Positions 1 to 8,054 of a stretch of 64,000 nucleotides of DNA are shown in pieces. The position numbers were made by a program, and so were the translations under genes. The notes beneath the pieces were generated by a model. That model made no database searches and was not told the origin of the DNA. It worked only from the letters and a program-made list of their open reading frames with translations. Source of the stretch: Hyphomicrobiales bacterium (GTDB lineage: Bacteria > Pseudomonadota > Alphaproteobacteria > Rhizobiales > Xanthobacteraceae); the NCBI GenBank assembly GCA_017305665.1, contig JAFKKH010000026.1:36001-100000 (forward strand), in the 5' to 3' direction. Position 1 is the first letter of the stretch. Each line of letters starts with the position of its first letter.

Positions 1-981
1 CGGCTGCGGCTTGCGGGTGGAGCGGACCCGCACGAATATTTCGAGTCCCTCGCCCACCGCGCGATCGAGCGCGCCGTCACCGATCCAGTTCACGTCGCGC
101 AACACGATGCGATGCATCTTCAGCGCCTCGCGCGGACCGACAATCACACAGCGGTTCGCGGCATCGAGCTCCACGACATACAGCGGCGCACCGGACGCGA
201 TGCCGAGGCCACGGCGCTGCCCGACGGTGAAATGCACGATGCCGTCATGGCGGCCGATGACGTGTCCGTCGAGATCGACGATGTCGCCGGGCTCCATGGC
301 ATTCGGCTTCAGGCGGCTGATGATGTCGGTGTAGCGGCCGGTCGGCACGAAGCAGATGTCCTGGCTGTCGTGCTTGTCGGCGACCGACAGCCCGAAACGC
401 CGCGCCAGTTCGCGGGCCTGCGGCTTGGTCATGTCGCCGAGCGGAAAGCGCAGGAAATCGAGCTGCTCGCGCGTCGTCGCGAACAGGAAGTAGCTCTGGT
501 CGCGATCGGCATCGGCCGCGCAGACCATCGCGCGCGATCCGCCCGCCAGCCGGCGGGATGCGACATAGTGACCGGTCGCCAGGGCCTTGGCGCCGAGCTC
601 GCGCGCGGTCGCCAGAAGATCGCGGAACTTGACCGAGCGGTTGCACTCGATGCACGGCACAGGCGTCTCGCCCGAGGCATAGCTGTCGGCGAAATTCTCG
701 ATCACGGATTCCCGGAAGCGGCTTTCGTAATCGAGCACGTAGTGCGGAATGCCGAGCCGCTCCGCGACATCGCGAGCATCGTGAATGTCCTGACCGGCGC
801 AACACGCACCCTTGCGATGGGTCGCCTCGCCATGATCGTAAAGCTGCAGGGTGATCCCGACGACGTCATAGCCTTCGGATTTCAGCAGCGCGGCCGTCAC
901 CGACGAATCGACGCCGCCTGACATGGCGACCACGATCCGCGTGTCCTCAGGACGGCCTTCTAAATCCAGACTATTGAGCAT
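1..981 (-). CDS. mnmA: tRNA-specific 2-thiouridylase MnmA (3' end outside window)
   Basis: MnmA thiolates U34 of the tRNAs for Lys, Glu and Gln in the cytoplasm, using sulfur relayed by persulfide carriers. The visible 327 residues carry the PP-loop ATP-binding motif SGGVDSS near residue 20, the first catalytic cysteine region [11 protein letters not shown] and the second cysteine in SQDICFVP. The C-terminal beta-barrel runs off the left edge. The start at 981 gives [11 protein letters not shown]; an in-frame ATG at 993 is an alternative, and neither has a strong ribosome binding site. It is transcribed away from the flagellar genes. Confidence 0.93.
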   Translation of the reverse strand, partial: MLNSLDLEGRPEDTRIVVAMSGGVDSSVTAALLKSEGYDVVGITLQLYDHGEATHRKGACCAGQDIHDARDVAERLGIPHYVLDYESRFRESVIENFADSYASGETPVPCIECNRSVKFRDLLATARELGAKALATGHYVASRRLAGGSRAMVCAADADRDQSYFLFATTREQLDFLRFPLGDMTKPQARELARRFGLSVADKHDSQDICFVPTGRYTDIISRLKPNAMEPGDIVDLDGHVIGRHDGIVHFTVGQRRGLGIASGAPLYVVELDAANRCVIVGPREALKMHRIVLRDVNWIGDGALDRAVGEGLEIFVRVRSTRKPQP

Positions 982-1142
982 TGATCCCGTCATCGATGAG
1001 AGCACGTCAGCCCGTTGCGATCGGAGGACTTTCAAGGCGATCGGGAAACGGGTTCGGTTCCGTCGGGACCGGCTGAAAGACCAGCCTTTAATATAGGCCG
1101 TATTCCCATGAGGCAATCGCAGGCGCCCCATGCTGCGTGTGT

Positions 1143-1161
1143 GGCGGCAAATCTTGCCGCC
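1143..1161. promoter_or_regulatory. Palindrome, candidate FlbD (ftr-like) enhancer
   Basis: Two perfect 8-bp arms, GGCGGCAA and TTGCCGCC, flank a 3-bp centre. The site lies about 92 bp upstream of the -24 element of the putative sigma-54 promoter before fliK, a normal distance for an enhancer. The CGGCAA/TTGCCG half-sites resemble ftr sites bound by FlbD in Caulobacter (from memory), and flbD lies 7 kb downstream in the same cluster. Binding is inferred. Confidence 0.5.
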
Positions 1162-1252
1162 GGGCAGAAAGGAAACGGCCGGACGCCTCCGGCAGGTCGC
1201 GTCAGATTTAGTCAACCATCTGAATTTGCTGGATATTTATCTTTGGCGATGC

Positions 1253-1268
1253 TGGCCCGGTCCTTGCT
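1253..1268 (+). promoter_or_regulatory. Sigma-54 (-24/-12) promoter for fliK-flgD
   Basis: TGGCCCGGTCCTTGCT matches the RpoN consensus TGGCAC-N5-TTGCW at every conserved base except one (C for A). It ends 33 bp before the preferred fliK start, a normal leader length. Late flagellar operons in alphaproteobacteria commonly use sigma-54 with FlbD. No transcript data are available here. Confidence 0.6.
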
Positions 1269-1301
1269 GCTCTCTTCACAGTTTATCGTGAGAGGTTGCC
1301 T

Positions 1302-2936
1302 GTGCTCAGCGTCACATCCGAAGCCACCGCCAGCGCGTCGTTCCAGACGACGCGGCAAAAATCTGCGCGGGACGATCAGTCGCCGCCAAGCGAGAGCTTT
1401 GGCGCGCTGGTCGATGCCAACGCGCAGGCGTCGCAGGCCGCGACCGCACAGACATCGAACCCTTCCGATCAGCAAAATGCGGCCTCCGACCGGCGCCCTG
1501 ATCCGTCTCCGGCTCCCTTGCATTCCGATCACGGCGCGACAGCCGACGACAACGCGCCGTCGCGCTCTGCCGAGGCCAACCCGTCACAAGCCGATTCGGC
1601 AGCGAAACAGGGCACCGGGTTTCACAAGCCGGCGGCCGACACCAAAACATCGGGCCATCATTCGAAACACGACGGCACCAAGGACGCAGCCGACGGCAAA
1701 CCCGCGACGTCGGATGCCGCAGCGACAGACCCGGCCGCATCGCAACAGGCCGCGGCGCCGGTCGCGGTCGTTATCGCCGTTACGCCTCCCGTCGTGGCGA
1801 CGCCATCGGCGACGGCAACCTCGACGGATGCAACGGCTGCTACGGGTTCGGCGACAGACGCGACGCAGGCCGCGGCGCTCCTGCTGGCGCAGCAAGCCGA
1901 TGCAAAAGCCGCGACGCCTGCCGCCGGACTGAACCCGGCTGCCACCGCCGAGGCAGCCGCAGCCGCAATGGCCTCCGCCCAGGATCCGAGTGCCGTGGCC
2001 GCCGCACAGGCCCAACAGACCAATGCCGTGCAGACCGGCTTTGGCGGCGCGGCCAGCGAAGCTCTGGCAGCGGCCGTCACCGCTGCGACGCCGGGCAACG
2101 CAAAAACCTCCGCAAAGGCGCAGGACGGCGCGCAAGCCGCAAAGGCCGCGGTCACCACCGGCTTCCAGCCGGAGACCGCAGACGCGACAACGTCAACTGC
2201 TGCCGCATCCGGCAGCGATGCCGTTGCGACACAGAACGCCGCGCCGGACAGCCACAAGCACGATGACGGTACCGCATCGGCCGCAAAGAATGGCGCGTCC
2301 GACAACGGCACGTCCGCGACTCAACCGGCCGCGCCGGCGCCGCAGCACTCCGGCCACACGGCCGATGCCGCGCCGCAGCCGCAAACCGGCGCGGCCGACG
2401 GCACGCAACAGCAAGGTCTCGCCGGCACCCTTGCGCAGCCGCAGACGCAATCCGCCACCGCTTCGACGCCGGCAACGCCGCAATATAACGTCGCTGTCGC
2501 CGCCAACATCGCCGTCCCGCTGAGCGGACTGGCGGTGCAGATCGCGGCCACGGCGCAAAGCGGCAACAGCCGCTTCGAGATTCGTCTCGACCCCGCCGAT
2601 CTCGGCCGCATCGATGTCCGCCTCGACGTCGATCGTCAGGGCCAGGTCACATCGCATCTGACGGTCGAGAAGCCGGAAACGCTGGCCATGCTGCGGCAGG
2701 ACGCGCCGCAGCTACAGCGCGCGCTGCAGGATGCCGGATTGAAGACCGGCGATAACGGCCTGCAATTCAGCCTGCGGGATCAATCCTCGCAGGGCCAGAC
2801 CGCGCGCGACGATACCGGGCGCAATGCGCATCGGCTGATCGTGACCGAAGACGACAACATCGCTCCCGTGGCGACCGCCGGCCGAACCTATGGCCGTATG
2901 CTCGGATCGAGCGGCGGCCTCGACATCAGGGTTTAA
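1302..2936 (+). CDS. fliK: Flagellar hook-length control protein FliK
   Basis: FliK is the exported molecular ruler that sets hook length and switches export specificity. The 544-residue product has a long low-complexity Ala/Thr/Gln-rich region (about residues 20-400) and a C-terminal Flg_hook domain (about 410-500) with the signature stretch FEIRLDPADLGRIDVRLDV. GTG at 1302 is preferred because GAGAGG sits 6 nt upstream; a TTG at 1296 abuts that site and is less likely. The linker is poorly conserved in this family, so assignment rests on the C-terminal domain and on flgD, which starts 10 bp after the stop. Confidence 0.88.
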   Translation: MLSVTSEATASASFQTTRQKSARDDQSPPSESFGALVDANAQASQAATAQTSNPSDQQNAASDRRPDPSPAPLHSDHGATADDNAPSRSAEANPSQADSAAKQGTGFHKPAADTKTSGHHSKHDGTKDAADGKPATSDAAATDPAASQQAAAPVAVVIAVTPPVVATPSATATSTDATAATGSATDATQAAALLLAQQADAKAATPAAGLNPAATAEAAAAAMASAQDPSAVAAAQAQQTNAVQTGFGGAASEALAAAVTAATPGNAKTSAKAQDGAQAAKAAVTTGFQPETADATTSTAAASGSDAVATQNAAPDSHKHDDGTASAAKNGASDNGTSATQPAAPAPQHSGHTADAAPQPQTGAADGTQQQGLAGTLAQPQTQSATASTPATPQYNVAVAANIAVPLSGLAVQIAATAQSGNSRFEIRLDPADLGRIDVRLDVDRQGQVTSHLTVEKPETLAMLRQDAPQLQRALQDAGLKTGDNGLQFSLRDQSSQGQTARDDTGRNAHRLIVTEDDNIAPVATAGRTYGRMLGSSGGLDIRV

Positions 2937-2946
2937 GGAGACGGAC

Positions 2947-3642
2947 ATGACGACGTCAGTGGGTTCCGCGGTTCAGCAGGTAGTGTCGGGTACGACGCAG
3001 CTTCCTGCTTCCTCCTCTTCAAGCTCGTCGACGTCGGGTAGCGACGGCACACTGGCCGGCAACTTTCAGACCTTCCTGACGCTGCTGACGACGCAGTTGC
3101 AGAACCAGAACCCGCTCGATCCGCTGGATACCAACCAGTTCACGCAGCAACTCGTGCAGTTCGCCGGCGTCGAGCAGCAATTGAAAACGAACGACCAGCT
3201 CTCGAGCCTCGTGTCGCTGCAGCAGACGACGCAAGCGACGCAGGCGCTGGATTTCGTCGGCAAGAAAGCCGTGGTCGACGGCAGCACCGCCACCATGACC
3301 AACGCCGCCGCAGCCTGGCAGCTCAGCGTTCCCACCGCCTCCACCGTTACGATCAATATCGCCAACAGCACCGGCCAGAACGTCTTCAGCGGCTCCTATG
3401 GCGTCAACGCAGGCGACAATCAGGTCTTCTCATGGAACGGCCTCGGCAACGACGGCACGCAATGGCCCGACGGCAAATACACGCTGACCGCCACGGCCGC
3501 CGATTCCGCCGGCAATCCGGTCACCGTCTCGACGCAGATTCAGGGAACGATCAACTCCGTCGATCTGACCCAGTCGCCGCCGCTGCTGTCGATCGGCGGC
3601 GACAGCTACACGATCAGCCAGATCAAGAGCATCGTGAACTGA
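2947..3642 (+). CDS. flgD: Flagellar hook capping protein FlgD
   Basis: FlgD caps the growing hook and guides FlgE polymerisation outside the cell. The 231-residue protein has the conserved N-terminal segment FLTLLTTQLQNQNPLDPLDT followed by an FlgD-type Ig/Tudor region with WNGLGNDGTQWPDGKYTL. The start at 2947 has AAGGAGA upstream. It directly follows fliK and is probably cotranscribed from the sigma-54-type promoter. The C-terminus ends in a long beta-rich part, normal for the family. Confidence 0.95.
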   Translation: MTTSVGSAVQQVVSGTTQLPASSSSSSSTSGSDGTLAGNFQTFLTLLTTQLQNQNPLDPLDTNQFTQQLVQFAGVEQQLKTNDQLSSLVSLQQTTQATQALDFVGKKAVVDGSTATMTNAAAAWQLSVPTASTVTINIANSTGQNVFSGSYGVNAGDNQVFSWNGLGNDGTQWPDGKYTLTATAADSAGNPVTVSTQIQGTINSVDLTQSPPLLSIGGDSYTISQIKSIVN

Positions 3643-3654
3643 CCACAATCCGGC

Positions 3655-3676
3655 GCCCACATTCTTGTATGTGGGC
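3655..3676. repeat. Stem-loop after flgD
   Basis: GCCCACAT and ATGTGGGC form an 8-bp perfect stem around a 6-nt loop, 13 bp after the flgD stop. There is no T-tract immediately after it, so it may stabilise the fliK-flgD mRNA end rather than terminate by itself. Confidence 0.5.
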
Positions 3677-3689
3677 AGGACAATCAGCT

Positions 3690-3718
3690 TTCCGGGCCAC
3701 CTTCACGGGGGCCCGGAA
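3690..3718 (+). terminator. Possible terminator of fliK-flgD
   Basis: TTCCGGGCC and GGCCCGGAA form a 9-bp GC-rich stem with an 11-nt loop, followed by CCGTTTTGG, a weak T-run. Together with the hairpin at 3655 it separates flgD from sciP. Confidence 0.45.
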
Positions 3719-3838
3719 CCGTTTTGGAACGGCATTTTCAAGGAGAATCGTATTGAACCCTTGGGCTTAGGCAAATTTTAAGTCGCGGCGCGTAGGCTGC
3801 TTTTGTGAGTTCAGTGGTTGAGAGTTTGTGAGTACGCC

Positions 3839-4114
3839 ATGACAGAACCCCATCGCCCGAGGGTGAAATACGTCATCGGGCCGGACGGTAGCCCGCTAAC
3901 GATCGCGGATTTGCCGGCGCCCGGGACCAAACGGTGGGTGATCCGCCGTAAGGCTGAAGTTGTTGCCGCGGTTCGCGGCGGCCTGCTGTCCCTCGAGGAA
4001 GCCTGCAGCCGGTATACGCTGACCGTCGACGAATTCCTGTCCTGGCAATTCTCGATCGACCAGCATGGCCTTGCCGGGCTGCGCACCACGCGCATCCAGC
4101 AGTATCGCCAGTAA
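3839..4114 (+). CDS. sciP: SciP-type CtrA inhibitor (DUF1153)
   Basis: This 91-residue protein carries the invariant DUF1153 block PRVKYVIGPDGSPLTIADLP, then TKRWVIRRKAEVVAAVRGG and a helix-turn-helix region LSLEEACSRYTLTVDEFLSW. In Caulobacter, SciP binds CtrA at target promoters and blocks RNA polymerase recruitment, lowering expression of flagellar and other CtrA genes in G1. ATG at 3839 starts MTEPHRPRVKY, matching the family N-terminus; a TTG at 3818 is in frame but unlikely. It stands alone between two hairpins, just upstream of a tandem CtrA-like site before fliF. Confidence 0.9.
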   Translation: MTEPHRPRVKYVIGPDGSPLTIADLPAPGTKRWVIRRKAEVVAAVRGGLLSLEEACSRYTLTVDEFLSWQFSIDQHGLAGLRTTRIQQYRQ

Positions 4115-4143
4115 GGCCTTAACTAGATCATCCGGATTTTCAG

Positions 4144-4175
4144 AAAACCGGTCTCCTTATGGAGGCCGGTTTTTT
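4144..4175 (+). terminator. Rho-independent terminator after sciP
   Basis: AAAACCGGTCTCC and GGAGGCCGGTTTT pair over 13 bp with one G-U pair around a TTAT loop, and a T6 run ends the element. It insulates sciP from the fliF operon. Confidence 0.85.
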
Positions 4176-4204
4176 GCCGTTTTTGGCAATTTTCGTCACG
4201 GGTC

Positions 4205-4222
4205 TTAACCATCGTTAACCAT
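4205..4222 (+). promoter_or_regulatory. Tandem CtrA-like site upstream of fliF
   Basis: TTAACCATCGTTAACCAT is two direct copies of TTAACCAT at 10-bp periodicity. TTAACCAT is a known CtrA half-site octamer, and TTAA-N6-TTAAC is one base shorter than the standard full site TTAA-N7-TTAAC. It ends 68 bp before the fliF start. Class II flagellar promoters such as fliF are CtrA-activated in Caulobacter. CtrA binding here is an inference. Confidence 0.6.
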
Positions 4223-4239
4223 CTGGAAACCATACCGTA

Positions 4240-4252
4240 GGCAATAATTGCC
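4240..4252. promoter_or_regulatory. 13-bp palindrome in the fliF leader
   Basis: GGCAATAATTGCC is a perfect palindrome with one central base, 38 bp before the fliF TTG start. It could be an operator for a second flagellar regulator acting on fliF. The protein that binds it is unknown. Confidence 0.35.
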
Positions 4253-4290
4253 CAGTCGGCCTCTTGGGCCGAATCCGAGGGGCTGGTTCG

Positions 4291-5913
4291 TTGCAGAGTC
4301 TGTTGGCATTCCTGAAAGGCCTTGGCGCATCACGGCTGATGGCGATGGTCGCGGTTACCGCCGCGCTGATCGGCTTCTTTGCGTTCGTCATCGTGCGCGT
4401 CACCACGCCGCAAATGACGACCCTCTTCACCGACCTCAGCGTCGAGGACTCGGCGGGGATCATCAAAGACCTCGAGCGCCAGGCGATCCCTTACGAAATC
4501 CGCAACGACGGCGCCGTGATCATGGTGCCGAAGGACAAGGTGACCCGGCTTCGCATGAAGCTCGCCGAGGCCGGTCTGCCCAAGGGCGGCGGGGTCGGCT
4601 ATGAGATCTTCGATAAGTCCGACGCACTCGGCACCACCAGTTTCGTCCAGAACATCAATCGCTTGCGCGCATTGGAAGGCGAACTCGCCCGCACCATCAA
4701 GGCGATCGACCGCATTCAGGACGCGCGCGTGCATCTGGTGTTGCCGGACCGGCCGCTGTTCTCGCGGGAAGCACCCGAGCCCTCGGCCTCGATCGTGCTG
4801 CGCGTCCGCGGCGGCCTCGAACCGCAGCAGATCCGCGCCATCCGCCATCTGGTCGCATCGGCCGTCAACGGCCTGAAGCCGCAGCGGGTCTCGATCGTCG
4901 ACGAAACCGGCCAATTGCTTGCCGACGGCTCCGCGACCGATACCGACGGCGTAACCGGCGACGAACGTCGCGCCGCGTTTGAGAAACGCATGCGCCACCA
5001 GGTCGAAGCCATCGTGTCGTCGGTGGTGGGCGCCGGCCGCACCAAGGTCGAGCTCTCCGCCGACTTCGACTACAACAAGGTTACGCAGACATCAGACAAA
5101 TTCGATCCCGAAGGCCGGGTGCTGCGCTCCAGCCAGACCCGCGAAGAATCCTCCGTCACCGCCGACAACAACGGCCAGGTCACGGTCAACAACGAATTGC
5201 CCGGCAATCAGCCCAGCGATAACGCAGCCGCCACCCCGCGCGATCAGACCAAGAAGAGCGAGGAAACCAACAACTACGAGATTTCCCGCACCACCAAGAC
5301 CGAGGTGACCGAAGCCGGCCGCGTCAACCGCATCTCGGTCGCCGTGCTCGTCGACGGCACCTACACAAAGAACGAAAAGGGCGAGATGGTCTACAAGGAG
5401 CGGACCAAGGAACAGCTCGATCGCATTGCGACGCTGGTCCGCTCGGCCATCGGATTCGACCAGAAGCGCGGCGATCAGGTCGAGGTGGTCAATCTCAAGT
5501 TCGCCGAGGCTCCCGTGGTCGTGCCACCCGCGGAGCCGACCGGCCTGCTCGGCATGGTGCAATTCACCAAGGACGACGTCATGTACGTCATCGAGCTCGC
5601 CGTCATGATGCTGCTCGGCCTCTGCGTGATGTTCATGGTGATCCGGCCGCTGGTCCGCCGCATCCTGGCGTCCGAACCGGTCCCGGCCAGCGCCGAACCC
5701 GCCGGCGTTCCGGTCCTGCCCGACGCGTCCTCGCAAGCGACCGGACAAAACCTCGTCCCCAACGGTAGCGCCACCGCGCAGCTGATCGACGTCGCTCAGG
5801 TCCAGGGTCAGGTCCACGCCCAGTCGGTGCACCGCGTCGGCGAACTGGCCGAACGCAATCCCACCGAAACCGCATCCATCATCCGTCAATGGCTCGCCGA
5901 ACCCGCAGCGTGA
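4291..5913 (+). CDS. fliF: Flagellar MS-ring protein FliF
   Basis: FliF forms the inner-membrane MS ring on which the rotor and export gate assemble. The 540-residue protein has a first membrane helix at about 15-37, ring-building motifs including YEIFDKSDALGTTSFVQNINRLRALEGELARTI, a variable acidic loop around 270-330, a second membrane helix at about 430-453 and a C-terminal tail that contacts FliG. TTG at 4291 (MQSLLAFLKGLG) is chosen because CCGAGGGG lies 8 nt upstream and it matches family N-termini. It is the first gene of the fliF-fliG-fliH-fliN-flbD run. Confidence 0.95.
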   Translation: MQSLLAFLKGLGASRLMAMVAVTAALIGFFAFVIVRVTTPQMTTLFTDLSVEDSAGIIKDLERQAIPYEIRNDGAVIMVPKDKVTRLRMKLAEAGLPKGGGVGYEIFDKSDALGTTSFVQNINRLRALEGELARTIKAIDRIQDARVHLVLPDRPLFSREAPEPSASIVLRVRGGLEPQQIRAIRHLVASAVNGLKPQRVSIVDETGQLLADGSATDTDGVTGDERRAAFEKRMRHQVEAIVSSVVGAGRTKVELSADFDYNKVTQTSDKFDPEGRVLRSSQTREESSVTADNNGQVTVNNELPGNQPSDNAAATPRDQTKKSEETNNYEISRTTKTEVTEAGRVNRISVAVLVDGTYTKNEKGEMVYKERTKEQLDRIATLVRSAIGFDQKRGDQVEVVNLKFAEAPVVVPPAEPTGLLGMVQFTKDDVMYVIELAVMMLLGLCVMFMVIRPLVRRILASEPVPASAEPAGVPVLPDASSQATGQNLVPNGSATAQLIDVAQVQGQVHAQSVHRVGELAERNPTETASIIRQWLAEPAA

Positions 5914-5919
5914 TCTGAC

Positions 5920-7011
5920 ATGGCTCTCCCGCAAACCACCTCCTCGGCCAACGCCAGCGACATCACCAGCGTCGTTGCCTCGCTCGCGAGCCGTCAGAGC
6001 AATCGTCCGAAATCCAAGCCGATGTCCGGCCCGCAACGCGCCGCGATCATGATGCTTGCGCTCGGCGAACAATACGGCGGCAAGGTCTGGGCGCTGCTCG
6101 ACGACGACGAGGTGCGCGACCTGTCGCTCGCGATGTCCACGCTCGGTACGGTCGAGGCGGATGTCGTGGAGGATCTGTTGCTCGAATTCGTGTCGCGGAT
6201 GTCGGCGTCCGGCGCGCTGATGGGCAACTTCGATGCGACCGAGCGGCTGTTGAACCAGTATCTGCCCGCCGAGCGGGTCAGCGGAATCATGGACGAAATC
6301 CGCGGGCCCGCCGGCCGCAACATGTGGGAAAAGCTGTCCAACGTTCAGGAAGAGGTACTCGCCAACTACCTCAAGAACGAATATCCGCAAACCATCGCAG
6401 TGGTGCTGTCGAAACTGAAGCCCGAGCACGCCGCACGAGTGCTCGCCATTTTGCCGGAAGACATGGCACTCGACGTGGTCGGCCGCATGCTCAAGATGGA
6501 AGCGGTGCAGAAGGAAGTGATCGAGCGCGTCGAGCAGACGCTGCGCAGCGAATTCATGTCCAACCTGTCGCAGACGCGGCGGCGCGACGCCCATGAGGTG
6601 ATGGCGGAAATCTTCAACAACTTCGACCGCCAGACCGAGACGCGCTTCATCACATCGCTGGAAGAGGAAAATCGCGAATCGGCCGAACGCATCAAGGCGC
6701 TGATGTTCACGTTCGACGATCTGGTGAAGCTCGATGCCGGCTCGGCGCAAACGCTGATGCGCCATGTCGACAAGGACAAGCTCGGCGTCGCGCTGAAGAG
6801 TGCCAACGAAGAGGTCCGCGCCTTCTTCATGGGCAACATGTCGACGCGCGCCGCCAAGATGTTGCTGGATGACATGGCCGCCCTCGGTCCGGTCCGGCTG
6901 CGTGACGTCGACGAGGCGCAGGCGCTGCTGGTCAATCTCGCCAAGGACCTCGCGGCCAAGGGCGAAATCATGCTGTCGAAAAACCGCGCAGACGACGAGC
7001 TGGTGTACTGA
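5920..7011 (+). CDS. fliG: Flagellar motor switch protein FliG
   Basis: FliG couples the MS ring to the C ring and interacts with the stator to generate torque. The 363-residue product has FliG N-terminal, middle and C-terminal domains. The middle-domain EHPQ motif reads EYPQ ([20 protein letters not shown]), a conservative change. The C-terminal part has FDDLVKLD and the charged torque helix region. The start is 6 bp after fliF, and the stop overlaps the fliH start as TGATG, so translation is coupled. Confidence 0.96.
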   Translation: MALPQTTSSANASDITSVVASLASRQSNRPKSKPMSGPQRAAIMMLALGEQYGGKVWALLDDDEVRDLSLAMSTLGTVEADVVEDLLLEFVSRMSASGALMGNFDATERLLNQYLPAERVSGIMDEIRGPAGRNMWEKLSNVQEEVLANYLKNEYPQTIAVVLSKLKPEHAARVLAILPEDMALDVVGRMLKMEAVQKEVIERVEQTLRSEFMSNLSQTRRRDAHEVMAEIFNNFDRQTETRFITSLEEENRESAERIKALMFTFDDLVKLDAGSAQTLMRHVDKDKLGVALKSANEEVRAFFMGNMSTRAAKMLLDDMAALGPVRLRDVDEAQALLVNLAKDLAAKGEIMLSKNRADDELVY

Positions 7012-7640
7012 TGGGCGCTCCGGCAAAATTCCTGTTTGACACCGACTTCTCGGCGCCGCACCGCTCCCGGGAGCGCGCACCTACGGCCCAGGAGATCGCG
7101 CAGCAGATCGCCGCCGCAGAGGCCAAGGCCTATCAGGCCGGCTTCGATGCCGCGCAGCGTGAAGCCAAGGTACAGAGCGATCGTCGCATGGCGCTGGCGA
7201 TCGAAGAGATCTCCATCGGCATCAAGGGAATCGCAGCGCGTTTCGCCGGCGTCGAGGCCCGCATGGAAACCGAGGCGGTCGATGTCGCCGTTGCCGTCGC
7301 ACGCAAGCTGTGCAGCGAACTGATCGCGGCAGAGCCGCTGACGGAAATCACCGCGCTGGTCAGCGACTGTTTCCGCCATCTGGTCTCGACCCCGCACCTC
7401 GTGGTGCGGATCAACGATCAGCTCTACGACATCGCGCGCGAGCAGATCGAGCGCATGGCCAAGCAAAACGGATTTGCCGGACAACTCGTCATTCTGGCTG
7501 AGCCCGACATCGAAACCGGCGACTGCAGAATCGAATGGGCTGACGGCGGTGTCGTGCTGGAGCGCGCGGCCATCGACGCCAAGATCGACGAACTCGTCCG
7601 CCGCTATGTGGCGTCGCGCAATCCAACCGGACATTCCTGA
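7011..7640 (+). CDS. fliH: Flagellar export stator protein FliH
   Basis: FliH regulates and tethers the FliI export ATPase. The 209-residue protein has an N-terminal segment with an Ala/Gln-rich helix (AQEIAQQIAAAEAKAYQAGFDAAQREAKV) typical of FliH, and a C-terminal FliH/HrpE-like domain (about 95-195) with VAVARKLCSELI. It overlaps fliG by one base. Sequence conservation in this family is low, so position between fliG and fliN is important evidence. fliI itself is not in the window. Confidence 0.82.
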   Translation: MGAPAKFLFDTDFSAPHRSRERAPTAQEIAQQIAAAEAKAYQAGFDAAQREAKVQSDRRMALAIEEISIGIKGIAARFAGVEARMETEAVDVAVAVARKLCSELIAAEPLTEITALVSDCFRHLVSTPHLVVRINDQLYDIAREQIERMAKQNGFAGQLVILAEPDIETGDCRIEWADGGVVLERAAIDAKIDELVRRYVASRNPTGHS

Positions 7641-7656
7641 GGGCTAGGGGCAAACC

Positions 7657-8007
7657 ATGAGCGATAACGATACCCAGGTGCCGCTTCCCGATCTCAACGC
7701 CGCCGACACGCCGGCGATCGATGACGTCGGCTACAGCGAGGACGAACAGGTCTCGCGGATCGCCTCCGATCTGGAGGCGGTGTTCGACGTGCCGGTTCAG
7801 GTGTCGGCCGTGCTCGGCCGCTCCAAGATGGATGTCGGTGCACTGTTGAAACTCGGCCCCGGCACTGTGCTGGAACTCGACCGGCGCGTCGGCGAAGCCA
7901 TCGACATCTACGTCAACAACCGCCTGGTGGCGCGGGGCGAAGTCGTCCTCGTGGAAGACAAGCTCGGCGTGACCATGACCGAAATCATCAAGGCCGAAAA
8001 AGCCTGA
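7657..8007 (+). CDS. fliN: Flagellar motor switch protein FliN
   Basis: FliN makes up the lower C ring with FliM and helps dock the export apparatus. The 116-residue protein has a short acidic N-terminal extension and a C-terminal SpoA/FliMN domain (about 40-112) with VFDVPVQVSAVLGRSKMDVGALLKLGPGTVLELDR and the RGEVVLVEDKLGVTMTEI end. The start at 7657 follows GGGGCAAACC after the fliH stop. fliM is not adjacent here. Confidence 0.94.
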   Translation: MSDNDTQVPLPDLNAADTPAIDDVGYSEDEQVSRIASDLEAVFDVPVQVSAVLGRSKMDVGALLKLGPGTVLELDRRVGEAIDIYVNNRLVARGEVVLVEDKLGVTMTEIIKAEKA

Positions 8008-8054
8008 CAGCGAACCAACCCGCCGCGAGCGCGGGCCTATAACAGGAGCAAACC

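Noticed and set aside
1015-1932. 305-codon frame before and inside fliK
   Set aside because: Arg/Pro-rich translation in the wrong frame of fliK; no ribosome site.
5092-7080. 662-codon open frame antisense to fliF-fliG
   Set aside because: It mirrors the codon pattern of the well-recognised flagellar genes; high-GC coding DNA leaves long antisense frames. No motif or start context.
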